Positions 48,841 to 57,791 of a DNA stretch of 64,000 bases are shown piece after piece. The notes beneath the pieces are model-generated. The model saw only the letters and a program-made list of their open reading frames with translations, did no database searches and was not told where the DNA came from. A program made the translations under genes and the position numbers. This DNA is from Roseateles sp. DAIF2 (GTDB lineage: Bacteria > Pseudomonadota > Gammaproteobacteria > Burkholderiales > Burkholderiaceae_C): positions 2,108,001 to 2,172,000 of the forward strand of contig NZ_CP049919.1 of the NCBI RefSeq assembly GCF_015624425.1, read 5' to 3'. Positions within the stretch are counted from its first letter, which is position 1, and each line of letters begins with the position of its first letter.

Positions 48841-51102
48841 ATGAAGACAGGATTGCCCCTGACGGGCGAGCAGGCCGCCGCAATCGTCGCGCTGGCCGAC
48901 AAGGATCTGCAGGGCGGCGTGGAGCAGGTGGCGCGCGCGCGCGCCTTTGCCGAGCCGCTGCTGTCCGGCCAGCCGCTGGACACCGGCGAGGAGGCGCTGG
49001 CCCATGCCGATGGCGTGGCCGCGATCCTGGCCGGCATCGGCGCGGCGCCGGCGATGCAGGCCGCCTCCTACCTGGTCTATGCCGGCGACTACCTGAACAA
49101 GCCCGAGGAGATCGTCGCCAAGGCCTTCGGTGACAGCTATGCCAGCCTGGTGTCGCATACCCGCAAGCTGGTGCAGATCCAGCGCGCCGCGCGCGAGGCG
49201 CAGGCGCTGACCGAGTTGGCTGGCAAGGCCGCGGCCGAGCTGCGCCAGCAGCAGACCGAGCGGGTGCGCAAGATGCTGCTGGCCTTCTCGAGCGACCTGC
49301 GCGTGGTGCTGCTGCGCCTGGCCTCGCGGCTGCAGACCCTGCGCTTCTTCGCCGCCAGCAAGACCGCCTGCCCGCGCGCGATCGCGGCCGAGTCGCAGCA
49401 GGTGTTCGCGCCGCTGGCGAACCGGCTGGGCATCTGGCAGATCAAGTGGGAGCTGGAGGATCTGTCCTTCCGCTTCCTGCAGCCCGAGGCCTACAAGGAG
49501 CTGGCGCGCGCGCTGCACGAGAAGCGCGTCGAGCGCGAGCTGCGCGTCGAGGCGGTGCGCTCCGGCCTGGAGGCCGATCTGCGCGCCCATGGCCTGCAGG
49601 CCGAGGTGCAGGGCCGGCCCAAGCATCTCTACAGCATCTGGAAGAAGATGCAGGGCAAGGGGCTGGCGCTGGAGCAGGTGTTCGACCTGCGCGCGCTGCG
49701 CGTGATCGTGCCCGAGGTGGCCGACTGCTATGCCTGCTTGAGCCGCCTGCATGAGCTCTACGCGCCGGTGGCCGGCGAGTTTGACGACTACATCGCGCGG
49801 CCCAAGGCCAACGGCTACCAGAGCCTGCACACGGTGGTGATCGGCCCCGACGAGCGGACCATGGAGGTGCAGATCCGCACGCGCGCGATGCACGAGCATG
49901 CCGAGCATGGTGTGGCCGCGCATTGGGCCTACAAGGAGGCGGGCGCGCGCGGCTATGCCGGCGTCGTGGCCGCGGGTGATTTCGAGGAGCAGGTGGCGGC
50001 CGCGCGCAAGGCGGTGCTGCGCCAGCTGCTGGCCTGGGAGCGCGACTTCGCCGAGAGCGGCGCCGAGGGCGACGACGCGGTGTTCGACGAGCGCATCTAT
50101 GTGTTCACGCCGCAGGCTTCGGTGGTCGAGCTCTGCAAGGATGCGACGCCGATCGACTTCGCCTACACCCTGCACACCGACCTGGGCCACCGCTGCCGCG
50201 GCGCCAAGGTCGACGGCCAGATGGTGCCGCTGAACACCCGCCTGCAGAACGGCCAGACGGTCGAGATCACGGCGCTGAAGGAGGGCGGGCCCTCGCTGGA
50301 CTGGCTCAACACCGAGCTCGGCTATCTGCAGAGCCAGCGCGCGCGCGCCAAGGTGCGCGCCTGGTTCAACGCCCAGGTGCAGGCCCAGACCATCGCCAAG
50401 GGCCGCGAGCTGGTCGAGAAGCTGCTGCAGCGCGAGGGCAAGACCGCCGTTAAGCTGGAGGATCTGGCCGCGCGCCTGGGCTTCAAGAATGCGGACGCGC
50501 TGTTCGAGGTGGTCGGCAAGGACGAGTATTCGCTGCGCAATATCGAGAACCTGCTGCGCCCGCCGCCGCCCGAGATCAACGAGGACGAACTGCTGGCGCA
50601 GCGCCGCACCAAGGGCGGCGCCGCGGCCGGCGGCGGCACGCCGCGCGGTGGCGTGCTGGTGGTCGGCGTCGATTCGCTGCTGACCAGCCTGGCGCGCTGC
50701 TGCCGCCCCGCGCCGCCGGACGGCATCGGCGGCTATGTCACGCGCGGCAAGGGCGTGGCGATCCATCGCGTCGACTGCAGCAACTTCCGCGAGATGAGCC
50801 GCAGCGCGCCGGAGCGCGTGATCGCGGTGGCCTGGGGTGAAGCGCCGGAGAAAGGCGCGGTCTATCCGGTCGACGTGATCGTCGAGAGCAACGATCGCCA
50901 GGGCCTGCTGCGTGACATCCTCGAGGTGTTCGCGAAGGAGAAGATGAACGTCACCGCGGTCAACACCCAGTCGGTCAAGGTGGTGAAGGGCGATACCGCC
51001 TGGATGAGCTTCACCGTCGAGGTGGCCGACTCGGCGCGGCTGGCCCAGGTGCTGCGCAGCGTCGCGCAGATCGGCGGCGTGCGCGGCGCGCGACGCAAGT
51101 AG
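48841..51102 (+). CDS. relA: RelA-type (p)ppGpp synthetase
   Basis: The 753-residue stringent-response enzyme has a degenerate HD domain (positions 60-180; the HD motif is absent, read as VYAGDYL), so hydrolysis is predicted lost. An active synthetase domain follows (about 235-370): GRPKHLYSIWKKM, FDLRALRVIV, and the EFDD (313-316) of the ATP-loop, which marks monofunctional RelA rather than SpoT's RxKD. A TGS domain reads VFTPQASVVELCKDATPIDFAYTLHT; zinc-finger and ACT domains lie at the end (VARCCRPAPPDGIGGYVTRGKG, IVESNDRQGLLRDILEV). It senses uncharged tRNA on ribosomes. Confidence 0.96.
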   Translation: MKTGLPLTGEQAAAIVALADKDLQGGVEQVARARAFAEPLLSGQPLDTGEEALAHADGVAAILAGIGAAPAMQAASYLVYAGDYLNKPEEIVAKAFGDSYASLVSHTRKLVQIQRAAREAQALTELAGKAAAELRQQQTERVRKMLLAFSSDLRVVLLRLASRLQTLRFFAASKTACPRAIAAESQQVFAPLANRLGIWQIKWELEDLSFRFLQPEAYKELARALHEKRVERELRVEAVRSGLEADLRAHGLQAEVQGRPKHLYSIWKKMQGKGLALEQVFDLRALRVIVPEVADCYACLSRLHELYAPVAGEFDDYIARPKANGYQSLHTVVIGPDERTMEVQIRTRAMHEHAEHGVAAHWAYKEAGARGYAGVVAAGDFEEQVAAARKAVLRQLLAWERDFAESGAEGDDAVFDERIYVFTPQASVVELCKDATPIDFAYTLHTDLGHRCRGAKVDGQMVPLNTRLQNGQTVEITALKEGGPSLDWLNTELGYLQSQRARAKVRAWFNAQVQAQTIAKGRELVEKLLQREGKTAVKLEDLAARLGFKNADALFEVVGKDEYSLRNIENLLRPPPPEINEDELLAQRRTKGGAAAGGGTPRGGVLVVGVDSLLTSLARCCRPAPPDGIGGYVTRGKGVAIHRVDCSNFREMSRSAPERVIAVAWGEAPEKGAVYPVDVIVESNDRQGLLRDILEVFAKEKMNVTAVNTQSVKVVKGDTAWMSFTVEVADSARLAQVLRSVAQIGGVRGARRK

Positions 51103-51127
51103 CGCGCGTCAAATCCCGCAAGATGTT

Positions 51128-51155
51128 TTGAAGTCTGTCATTTTCGCGCTATACT
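51128..51155 (+). promoter_or_regulatory. Sigma-70 promoter of the tRNA-Val genes
   Basis: TTGAAG (51128-51133) and TATACT (51150-51155) are spaced by 16 bases and lie 13 bases before the first tRNA. Predicted start is about 51162. Confidence 0.65.
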
Positions 51156-51167
51156 GCAAAGCTCTTC

Positions 51168-51244
51168 AGGCGCGTAGCTCAGTTGGTTAGAGCACCACCT
51201 TGACATGGTGGGGGTCGTTGGTTCGAATCCAATCGCGCCTACCA
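51168..51244 (+). tRNA. tRNA-Val(GAC)
   Basis: The 77-nt cloverleaf has acceptor arms AGGCGCG and CGCGCCT, D-arm AGCTCAGTTGGTTAGAGC, anticodon arm CCACC-TTGACAT-GGTGG (anticodon GAC at 51202-51204), T-arm with TTCGAAT, and encoded CCA (51242-51244). It reads GUC Val codons. An identical copy follows 118 bases later. Confidence 0.98.
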
Positions 51245-51265
51245 AATTTGTTGGTAGATGTCTGG

Positions 51266-51297
51266 CCCCATGCAAGCCAAGCTTGTTTGGGGTTTTT
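51266..51297 (+). terminator. Terminator between the two tRNA-Val genes
   Basis: CCCCA-TG-CAAGC-CAA-GCTTG-TT-TGGGG forms a hairpin with a small internal loop, followed by TTTTT. It lies 21 bases after the first tRNA, so the second tRNA may have its own promoter or depend on read-through. Confidence 0.8.
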
Positions 51298-51362
51298 AAA
51301 TGGCCTGAAGAGAAAAGCTGCGATGGACAGGTCTTGCGAGGGGCTTGGCAGCACAAAATTCC

Positions 51363-51439
51363 AGGCGCGTAGCTCAGTTGGTTAGAGCACCACCTTGACA
51401 TGGTGGGGGTCGTTGGTTCGAATCCAATCGCGCCTACCA
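51363..51439 (+). tRNA. tRNA-Val(GAC), second copy
   Basis: This copy is base-for-base identical to 51168-51244, including the anticodon GAC and encoded CCA. It is followed at once by a strong terminator. Tandem duplication is the simplest explanation. Confidence 0.98.
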
Positions 51440-51460
51440 AATACGGTAGACAGTTAGTTC

Positions 51461-51495
51461 AAAAGCCCGGTCGCTCGATGAGCCGCCGGGCTTTT
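51461..51495. terminator. Bidirectional terminator after the tRNAs / after tetR
   Basis: AAAAGCCCGG pairs with CCGGGCTTTTT across an 18-nt loop, with A-run and T-run on the two sides. It terminates the tRNA unit on the plus strand and the TetR gene on the minus strand. Confidence 0.88.
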
Positions 51496-51500
51496 TGCTT

Positions 51501-52127
51501 TCAGCGCCCCGCACCGGGGCCGCTCTTCAGCACGGCCAGCGCGCCGACGATCAGGATGTGCATGCCCTGGGCGAACTCGCTCTCGATCTCGGCCGCCTCG
51601 GCCGCGCGCTCGGACTCCAGCTCCAAGCCCAGGCCCGAGACCGAATACACCGTGTCGGCCACCGCGATGCAATGGAAGGCCAGCGTTGCGAGCAGCCAGC
51701 GCGCCTGCTCCTTGGAAATGCCGTAGGCCTGCGCGATCAGGCTCTGGTGGTGATCGATCTTGGCGATCATCGGCTGGGTCGCCGCCGAACGGCGGATCAG
51801 GTAGGGCGTCAGCCCTGGATTCGCCTTGACCATGTCCCGCAGCGAGGCGACGAACAGATGCAGATAGGGCTCCAGCTCGCGCGGCCCGGCATCACCGCCC
51901 TGCGGCAGCTCCCAGCGGCTGAACACCTCCTCGGCGATCAGGCGCTTCAGCGCCTCGAGGCTGGGCACATGCTTGTACAGCGCCATATGGCTGACCCCGA
52001 GCGCCGCGGCGACGCCGACGAAGGTGAGCTTCGGCAGGCCGATCGCGAGGCCGGCATCGACGATGCGCTCGCGCGTGATGCTGCGCGGGCGCCCGCGCGC
52101 CGCGGGTGCGGATGGTGACGAGGGCAT
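51501..52127 (-). CDS. TetR-family transcriptional regulator
   Basis: The 208-residue regulator has an N-terminal HTH (about 17-62): RERIVDAGLAIGLPKLTFVGVAAALGVSHMALYKHVPSLEALKRLI. A helical C-terminal ligand/dimer domain follows (about 70-205). It is divergent from the iron-siderophore ABC operon, with a 29-bp perfect inverted repeat in the 186-bp promoter region; it very likely represses that operon and itself. The inducer is unknown: iron status or a siderophore-like ligand is inferred from the target. Confidence 0.92.
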   Translation of the reverse strand: MPSSPSAPAARGRPRSITRERIVDAGLAIGLPKLTFVGVAAALGVSHMALYKHVPSLEALKRLIAEEVFSRWELPQGGDAGPRELEPYLHLFVASLRDMVKANPGLTPYLIRRSAATQPMIAKIDHHQSLIAQAYGISKEQARWLLATLAFHCIAVADTVYSVSGLGLELESERAAEAAEIESEFAQGMHILIVGALAVLKSGPGAGR

Positions 52128-52173
52128 GGCTGGTTCCCGTTCCTTGACTACGGTCTTGCGGTCGTGCTTTTCT

Positions 52174-52202
52174 GAATTAGTTTATAGTCATGAAACTAAT
52201 TC
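52174..52202. promoter_or_regulatory. TetR operator: 10-bp perfect inverted repeat
   Basis: GAATTAGTTT (52174-52183) and AAACTAATTC (52193-52202) flank a 9-bp spacer containing TATAGT/TATAAA-like hexamers, so occupancy would block both divergent promoters. It is AT-rich against a GC-rich background. Confidence 0.82.
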
Positions 52203-52313
52203 GCGTTTCGATTCCCGATAGCGCTCCACGGCCCATGCCGATGGCCTATCCGTTCGCGAGACAGGGGCGAATCGACCCCGATCTTCAGCGTCCTTGCAGG
52301 TTTTCTTGTTCTC

Positions 52314-54113
52314 ATGAGTTCTCGCGACACGGCCACGGCCGAGCCCCAGGGACCCTGCCCGATCGGCCGGGTATTGAAACCGATACGCGGGCGGCTGGCC
52401 GTGGCAGCCGCGCTGGCGGCGCTCGGCACCATGCTGACCCTGCTGCCGCTGGCCGGCATCCTGTACATCGCGCAGATCGTGCTCGGCGAGGCCGGCATCG
52501 CCGCGGTGGCGCAGGGCGACGAGATCTGGTGGGCGGTCATCTGGAGCGTGGTGAGTGTCTTGGTCGGCATGGCCCTGGTGTCGGCCGGCGAACTGGTGGC
52601 CCATCTGGCCGACAACCACCTGACCCACCAGCTGCGCCTGAGCGCCGCGCGGCGCCTGGCCCAGGTACCGCTGGGCTGGTTCACCGGCCGCACCTCGGGG
52701 GAGGTCAAGCAGGCGCTGCAGGACGACATCGCGACCCTGCATGGCCTGAGCGCGCATTTCTACACCGCGGTGGGGCGGGCCGCCGGGGCCATCCTGATCT
52801 CGGTGCTCTATCTGTTCGCGCTGGACTGGCGCCTGGCGATTGTCGCATTGCTGCCCTTCCCGGGCTTCTTCCTGTTCCTGCGCCGCGCCATGCGCGCCGG
52901 CGCGGCCAATATGCCCGAGCTGGTCGCCGGACTCGGGCGCATCAATAGCGCGACCGCCGAGTTCGTCAACGGCCTGCCGGTGCTGAAGGCCTTCGGCGGC
53001 GGTGGCCGCTCGCACGAGGGCTACCGGGACGCCGTCGATGCCTTCGCCCGCGCCTTCGTCGGCTTCACCCGCTCCCTGGTGGGGCCGATGGCCCATGCCC
53101 ACGCGATGATCGCGCCGGTCACGGTGCTGGGCCTGGTGCTGCTGTTCGGTACCTGGTTCACGGCCATGGGCTGGATGACGGCCGTCGATGTGCTGCCCTT
53201 TGCGCTGGTGGCGCCGGGCATCTGCGCGCCGCTGCTGCTGCTGCACACCCTGCTGCACGATCTGGGCAGCGCGACCGGCGCCGCCCAGCGCGTGCTGGCG
53301 CTGCTGGAAACGCCGCTGCTGGCGCCGCCGGCCGCCGGCCAGGCGCAGGCGCCCGCGGGCTCGGAGCTGCGCTTCGAGAACGTCAGCTATGCCTATGGCG
53401 CGGAGCAGCAGCGGGCGCTGTCCGACATCAGCTTCACGCTCGAGCCGGGCACGGTCACCGCGATCGTCGGCCCGTCGGGTGCGGGCAAGTCGACCCTGGC
53501 GCGGCTGCTGCTGCGCTTCTTCGATCCCGACGCGGGCCGCATCACGCTCGGCGGCGTGGACCTGCGGCGGCTCGAGAGCTCGACCCTGTACCGGCATGTG
53601 GGCTTCGTGCTGCAGGAGGTGCAGCTGATCCACGCCAGCCTGCGCGACAACATCGCGCTGGGCCGGCCCCGGGCCAGCCAGCGGGAGATCGAGGCCGCGG
53701 CGCGCGCCGCGAACATCCATGAACGCATTCTGGCCCTGCCGCGCGGCTACGACTCGGTGGTCGGCGAGGACGCGCAGCTCTCCGGCGGCGAGCGGCAGCG
53801 GGTCAGCATCGCGCGCGCCATGCTGCTGGATCCACCGGTGCTGGTGCTGGACGAGGCGACCGCCGCCGCCGATGCCGGCAATGAGCTGGCGATCCAGGAG
53901 GCGCTGGCGCGCTTTGCGCGCGGTCGCAGCCTGCTGGTCGTCGCGCACCGGCTCGACACGGTGCGCCGGGCCGACCGCATCCTCGTGCTCGAGGCGGGCC
54001 GGATCGTCGAGCAGGGCCGGCATGCGGAGCTGCTGGCGCTGCGCGGCCGCTACGCGCGCCTGTGGTCGCTGGGCGGCCATGTCGAATCCAGCGCGGAGAC
54101 GACGACATGCTGA
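52314..54113 (+). CDS. ABC half-transporter, exporter fold, siderophore type (YbtP/IrtA-like)
   Basis: The 599-residue fusion has a six-helix transmembrane domain (about 25-310; LGWFTGRTSGEVKQALQDDI coupling region) and an ATPase: Walker A GPSGAGKST, signature LSGGERQRV, Walker B VLVLDEATAAAD, where the D-loop is AAAD rather than SALD, and H-loop VAHRLDTV. Length and partner match YbtP/YbtQ, exporter-fold pumps that import ferric siderophores. It forms a heterodimer with the next gene, whose start overlaps by seven bases. Promoter is TetR-controlled. The start has only weak ribosome-binding sequence upstream. Confidence 0.88.
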   Translation: MSSRDTATAEPQGPCPIGRVLKPIRGRLAVAAALAALGTMLTLLPLAGILYIAQIVLGEAGIAAVAQGDEIWWAVIWSVVSVLVGMALVSAGELVAHLADNHLTHQLRLSAARRLAQVPLGWFTGRTSGEVKQALQDDIATLHGLSAHFYTAVGRAAGAILISVLYLFALDWRLAIVALLPFPGFFLFLRRAMRAGAANMPELVAGLGRINSATAEFVNGLPVLKAFGGGGRSHEGYRDAVDAFARAFVGFTRSLVGPMAHAHAMIAPVTVLGLVLLFGTWFTAMGWMTAVDVLPFALVAPGICAPLLLLHTLLHDLGSATGAAQRVLALLETPLLAPPAAGQAQAPAGSELRFENVSYAYGAEQQRALSDISFTLEPGTVTAIVGPSGAGKSTLARLLLRFFDPDAGRITLGGVDLRRLESSTLYRHVGFVLQEVQLIHASLRDNIALGRPRASQREIEAAARAANIHERILALPRGYDSVVGEDAQLSGGERQRVSIARAMLLDPPVLVLDEATAAADAGNELAIQEALARFARGRSLLVVAHRLDTVRRADRILVLEAGRIVEQGRHAELLALRGRYARLWSLGGHVESSAETTTC

Positions 54114-55885
54114 TGGCCATGATCAAGACCCTGGGCCGGTTGCTGGGCGAGGACGCGTCCGGCCTGCGCCGCTATGTGGCGATGGCCGCGCTGCTGGGCC
54201 TGCTGGGCGGGCTGACGACCGCCACCCTGGTGCCGGTGCTCGGCCGGCTGCTGGCCGGCGACATCGACGGCGCCGCGCGCTGGCTGGCCGTGCTGCTGGC
54301 CGGCGTGCTGGCCTGCTGGGCCTGGCGGCATCGGGTCGAGCGGGCCGGCGTGCGCGTCGGGCTCACGGTCCTGCAGGGCGCGCGCCACCGCCTGGGCGAG
54401 CATGTCCTGCGCCTGCCGATCGGCTGGTTCACGCCCGCCAATACCGCGCGGCTGGGCCATGTGGTCACGCAGGGCATGATGAGCCTGGCCCAGCTGCCCG
54501 CGCATGTGTTCACGCCGGTCATCGGCGGCCTGGTGGCGCCGCTGGTCCTGGCCCTGGTGCTGTGCCTGCTGGACTGGCGGCTCGGCCTGATCGCGCTGGC
54601 GGCGCTGCCGCTGCTGGCCGGCATCTCCCGGCTCTCGGCCGGGTTGTCGCGGCGCGCCGATGCGGCCTTCCAGCGCAACTTCGCCAACGCGAGCCGGCGC
54701 ATGCTGGAGTTCGCCCAGGCCCAGGCCATGCTGCGCGCCTTCAACGGCGAGGGCGGCGGCACGCGCTTCCTCGAGCAGGCGATCGAGGGGCAGCGCCGCG
54801 CCGGCGCGCGCCTGATCTGGCTCTCGGCCCTGTCGGCGGTGCTCAATGCCTGGGCCGTGCAGGCCATGTTCGCGGCCCTGCTGATCGCGGCGGCGCTGGG
54901 GCTGAACCGGCAACTGGGCGGCGGCCTGGCGGCGGGCGAGCTGGTCGGCAGCCTGGTCGCGCTGCTGCTGGTGTGTCGCTATGTCGACCCGCTGCTGGAG
55001 GTGGTCGGCTATGGCGAGGTGCTGCGCGGCGCGCGCGGCCAGCTCGATGCCGTGCAGGAGTTGCTGGCCGTCGAGCCGCTGCCGGAGCCGGCCGTGCCGC
55101 AGGCGCCGCGCGACGCCTCGGTCGAGCTGAGCGATGTTCATTTCGGCTATGCGCCGGATGAGCCCGCGGTGCTGCGCGGCGTGAGCCTGCGCGTCGAGCC
55201 GGGCAGCATGACCGCGCTGGTCGGCGCATCCGGCTCGGGCAAGACCACGCTGATGCGGTTGATCGCCCGCTTCTTCGATGTGGGGCAGGGCCGCGTGCGC
55301 GTCGGCGGCGTCGACGTGCGGCAGCTGTCCCAGGCGGGGCTGAGCGGCCAGATCGCGCAGATCTTCCAGGACAGCTATCTGTTCGCGGGCAGCATTGCCG
55401 ACAACATCCGCGTCGGCAAGCCGGGCGCCAGCGATGCCGAGCTGCTGGAGGCAGCGCGGCAGGCCGGTGTGACGGAGATCATCGAGCGCCTGCCGCAGGG
55501 TCTGGCCACCCCGGTCGGGGAGGGCGGTGCGCGGCTGTCGGGCGGCGAGCGCCAGCGCATCGCGATCGCCCGTGCGCTGATCAAGGATGCGCCGATCCTG
55601 CTGGTCGACGAGGCCACCGCCGCGCTGGATGCCGAGAACCAGGCGGCCATCGCCGAGACCCTGGCGCGGCTGCGCGGGCGGCGCACCCTGATCGTGATCG
55701 CGCACCAGCTCTCGACGGTGGCGATGGCCGACCAGATCGTGGTGCTGGAGGGCGGCCGGGTGGTCGAGCGGGGTGCGCCCGCCGCGCTGCGCGCGCAGCC
55801 GGGGCCCTATGCGCGCTTCCTCGCGCAGCGCCGCGCGGCCAAGGGCTGGCGCATTGCCAGCGATGCCGGCGAGGCGTCCCGCTGA
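54107..55885 (+). CDS. ABC half-transporter, exporter fold, siderophore type (YbtQ/IrtB-like)
   Basis: The 592-residue partner has the same plan: TM domain (about 20-320, RLPIGWFTPANTARLGHVVTQGMMSL), Walker A GASGSGKTT, signature LSGGERQRI, Walker B LLVDEATAALD. ATG 54107 has GGAG eight bases upstream. The unequal D-loop of its partner suggests asymmetric ATP sites. It overlaps the FecCD gene start (TGATG). Such pairs import or process ferric siderophores in Yersinia and Mycobacterium. Confidence 0.88.
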   Translation: MLMAMIKTLGRLLGEDASGLRRYVAMAALLGLLGGLTTATLVPVLGRLLAGDIDGAARWLAVLLAGVLACWAWRHRVERAGVRVGLTVLQGARHRLGEHVLRLPIGWFTPANTARLGHVVTQGMMSLAQLPAHVFTPVIGGLVAPLVLALVLCLLDWRLGLIALAALPLLAGISRLSAGLSRRADAAFQRNFANASRRMLEFAQAQAMLRAFNGEGGGTRFLEQAIEGQRRAGARLIWLSALSAVLNAWAVQAMFAALLIAAALGLNRQLGGGLAAGELVGSLVALLLVCRYVDPLLEVVGYGEVLRGARGQLDAVQELLAVEPLPEPAVPQAPRDASVELSDVHFGYAPDEPAVLRGVSLRVEPGSMTALVGASGSGKTTLMRLIARFFDVGQGRVRVGGVDVRQLSQAGLSGQIAQIFQDSYLFAGSIADNIRVGKPGASDAELLEAARQAGVTEIIERLPQGLATPVGEGGARLSGGERQRIAIARALIKDAPILLVDEATAALDAENQAAIAETLARLRGRRTLIVIAHQLSTVAMADQIVVLEGGRVVERGAPAALRAQPGPYARFLAQRRAAKGWRIASDAGEASR

Positions 55886-56829
55886 TGCGTGCACGGCTGC
55901 TGTGCCTGTTCCTGCTGCTCTGCGCCGCCTCGCTGCTGATCGGCGCGCGGCAGATCGCCTGGTCGCAGGCGCTGAGCAGCGGGTCGGGCGATGCCTGGCT
56001 GACCCTGACGGCCAGCCGCCTGCCGCGCCTGGCGGCGCTGGTGCTGAGCGGCGTGGGCCTGGCGGTCTGCGGCGTGATCCTGCAGCACATCGTGCGCAAC
56101 CGTTTCGTCGAGGCCGGCACCTCGGGCGGGCTGGATGCGGCCAAGCTCGGCATCCTGGTCTCGCTGACCTGGTTGCCGGCCGCGGGCACGCTGGCGCGGA
56201 TGCTGTTCGCGCTGGCCTTCTGCCTGGCCGCCAGCCTGCTGTTCGTCGCCATCATCCGCCGCATCCGCTTTCGCAACACGGTGCTGGTGCCGGTGATCGG
56301 CCTGACCTATGGCAGCGTGCTGAGCGCGCTGGCCGAGTTCTACGCCTACCAGCACAACATCCTGCAGAGCATGCGCGGCTGGCTGCTGGGCGACTTCTCC
56401 AAGGTCGTGCAGGGCCATTACGAGATCATCTACCTGATCCTGCCGGTGGTGGCGCTGAGCTATCTGTATGCGCATCGCTTCACCCTGCTGGGCATGGGCG
56501 AGGACATGGCCACCAGCCTGGGGCTGGGCTATGCGGCCACCGCCGCCCTGGGCCTGCTGCTGGTGGCGGTGACGGTGGCGGCCACGGTCATCACGGTCGG
56601 GGCGATTCCCTTCGTCGGGCTGGTGGTGCCGAACCTGGTCGCGCTGCGCTATGGCGAGAACCTGAGCCGCACCCTGCCGATCGTCGCGCTGGGCGGGGCC
56701 AGCCTGCTGCTGGCCTGCGACATCGCCGGGCGGCTGCTGATCTACCCGTTCGAGGTGCCGATCGGCCTGACCGCCGGCGGCGTCGGGGGCCTGCTGTTCC
56801 TGCTGCTGATCCTGCGGGGGCTGCGTTGA
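55885..56829 (+). CDS. FecCD-family iron-siderophore ABC permease (FatD/CeuB-like)
   Basis: The 314-residue inner-membrane protein has about nine helices. It shows LTLTASRLPRLAALVLSGVGLAVCGVILQHIVRNRFVEAGTSGG, the FecCD N-terminal pattern, and IPFVGLVVPNLVALRYGENLSRTLPI near the ATPase coupling loop. It closely resembles permeases of the FatD/CeuB branch for catecholate or mixed siderophores. Start and stop overlap neighbours by single bases (TGATG). Confidence 0.9.
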   Translation: MRARLLCLFLLLCAASLLIGARQIAWSQALSSGSGDAWLTLTASRLPRLAALVLSGVGLAVCGVILQHIVRNRFVEAGTSGGLDAAKLGILVSLTWLPAAGTLARMLFALAFCLAASLLFVAIIRRIRFRNTVLVPVIGLTYGSVLSALAEFYAYQHNILQSMRGWLLGDFSKVVQGHYEIIYLILPVVALSYLYAHRFTLLGMGEDMATSLGLGYAATAALGLLLVAVTVAATVITVGAIPFVGLVVPNLVALRYGENLSRTLPIVALGGASLLLACDIAGRLLIYPFEVPIGLTAGGVGGLLFLLLILRGLR

Positions 56830-57791
56830 TGATGACGATGCGTGGCTCGATCGTGCGCCGGGCGGCGCTGCCGGTGCTCGTGATACTGGCGCTGGTCTTC
56901 GTGTTCGCCGGCTCGGGGCTGGACTTCGGCTATGTGATCCCGAAGCGGCTGCTGCGGCTGGCGGCCATCGGGGTCGGCGGCGTCTGCGTCGCGTTGTCGG
57001 CCATCGTGTTCCAGACCCTGGTCAACAACCGCATCCTGACGCCGGCGGTGATGGGCTACGAGGCGGTCTACCTGCTGTGGCAGTCGCTGCTCCTGCTGCT
57101 GCTGGGCACGCATGGGCCGGCCCTGCTGGGCGCGAGCGGCGGCTTCCTGGTCGCGCTGCTGCTGATGCTGGGCTATTCGTGGGCCTTGCAGCGCTGGCTG
57201 CTGGGTGATGGCGGGAGCGATGTCTACCGGCTGCTGCTGCTCGGCCTGGTGCTGACGATGATGATCGGCACCGCCACGCAGTTCATCCAGCTGCGCATCA
57301 GCCCCGGCGAGTTCGCGGTGCTGGAGCATCTGAGCAACACCTCCTTCAACCGGGTGCGGCCCGAGACCCTGCTCTATGCAGCGCTGGCGCTCGCGGCGGT
57401 GTGCCTGCTGGCGCGCAAGACGCTGCCGGTGCTGGACGTGCTGGCGCTGGGGCCCGAACAGGCGCAGTCGCTGGGGGTCGAGCATGGCCGGCAGATGCGT
57501 TTCCTGCTGGCGCTGATCGCGATCCTGGTCGCGGTCTCCACCAGCCTGATCGGGCCGACGGCCTTCATGGGCATCTTCGTCGCGCATATCGCCTATGCGC
57601 TGGCCGGCAGCAGCCGGCACCGCGTCACCCTGCCGCTGGCCTGCGCGGTCGCGATCGCGATCTTCATCGTCGCTCAGCTGCTGGTTGAGCATGTCTTCAA
57701 CTACAAGACCACCGTCGGCATCCTGATCAATCTGGTGTGCGGCGCGTACTTTCTCGCGCTGACGGTCCGTGCCCGAGGGAGCGCCGCATGA
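56829..57791 (+). CDS. FecCD-family iron-siderophore ABC permease (FatC/CeuC-like)
   Basis: The 320-residue partner permease shows PKRLLRLAAIGVGGVCVALSAIVFQTLVNNRILTPAVMGYEAVYLLWQ and LIGPTAFMGIFVAHIAYALAGSSRHRVTLP. This branch has two different permeases acting as a heterodimer with one ATPase. ATG 56829 overlaps the previous stop (TGATG); MM at the start gives two near-equal options. Confidence 0.9.
   Translation: MMTMRGSIVRRAALPVLVILALVFVFAGSGLDFGYVIPKRLLRLAAIGVGGVCVALSAIVFQTLVNNRILTPAVMGYEAVYLLWQSLLLLLLGTHGPALLGASGGFLVALLLMLGYSWALQRWLLGDGGSDVYRLLLLGLVLTMMIGTATQFIQLRISPGEFAVLEHLSNTSFNRVRPETLLYAALALAAVCLLARKTLPVLDVLALGPEQAQSLGVEHGRQMRFLLALIAILVAVSTSLIGPTAFMGIFVAHIAYALAGSSRHRVTLPLACAVAIAIFIVAQLLVEHVFNYKTTVGILINLVCGAYFLALTVRARGSAA

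Noticed and set aside
48841-49380. Loss of the HD motif in RelA as gene decay
   Set aside because: Monofunctional RelA proteins normally have a degenerate hydrolase domain, and EFDD in the synthetase fits RelA.
51138-51440. ORF reading IGFEPTTP / SRWCSNQLSYAP on the minus strand
   Set aside because: It is the antisense of the two tRNA-Val genes, a well-known spurious translation found in many databases.
52190-52948. Plus-strand ORF starting inside the TetR operator
   Set aside because: It is in the wrong frame for the ABC gene, Arg/Pro-rich, and has no ribosome-binding site.
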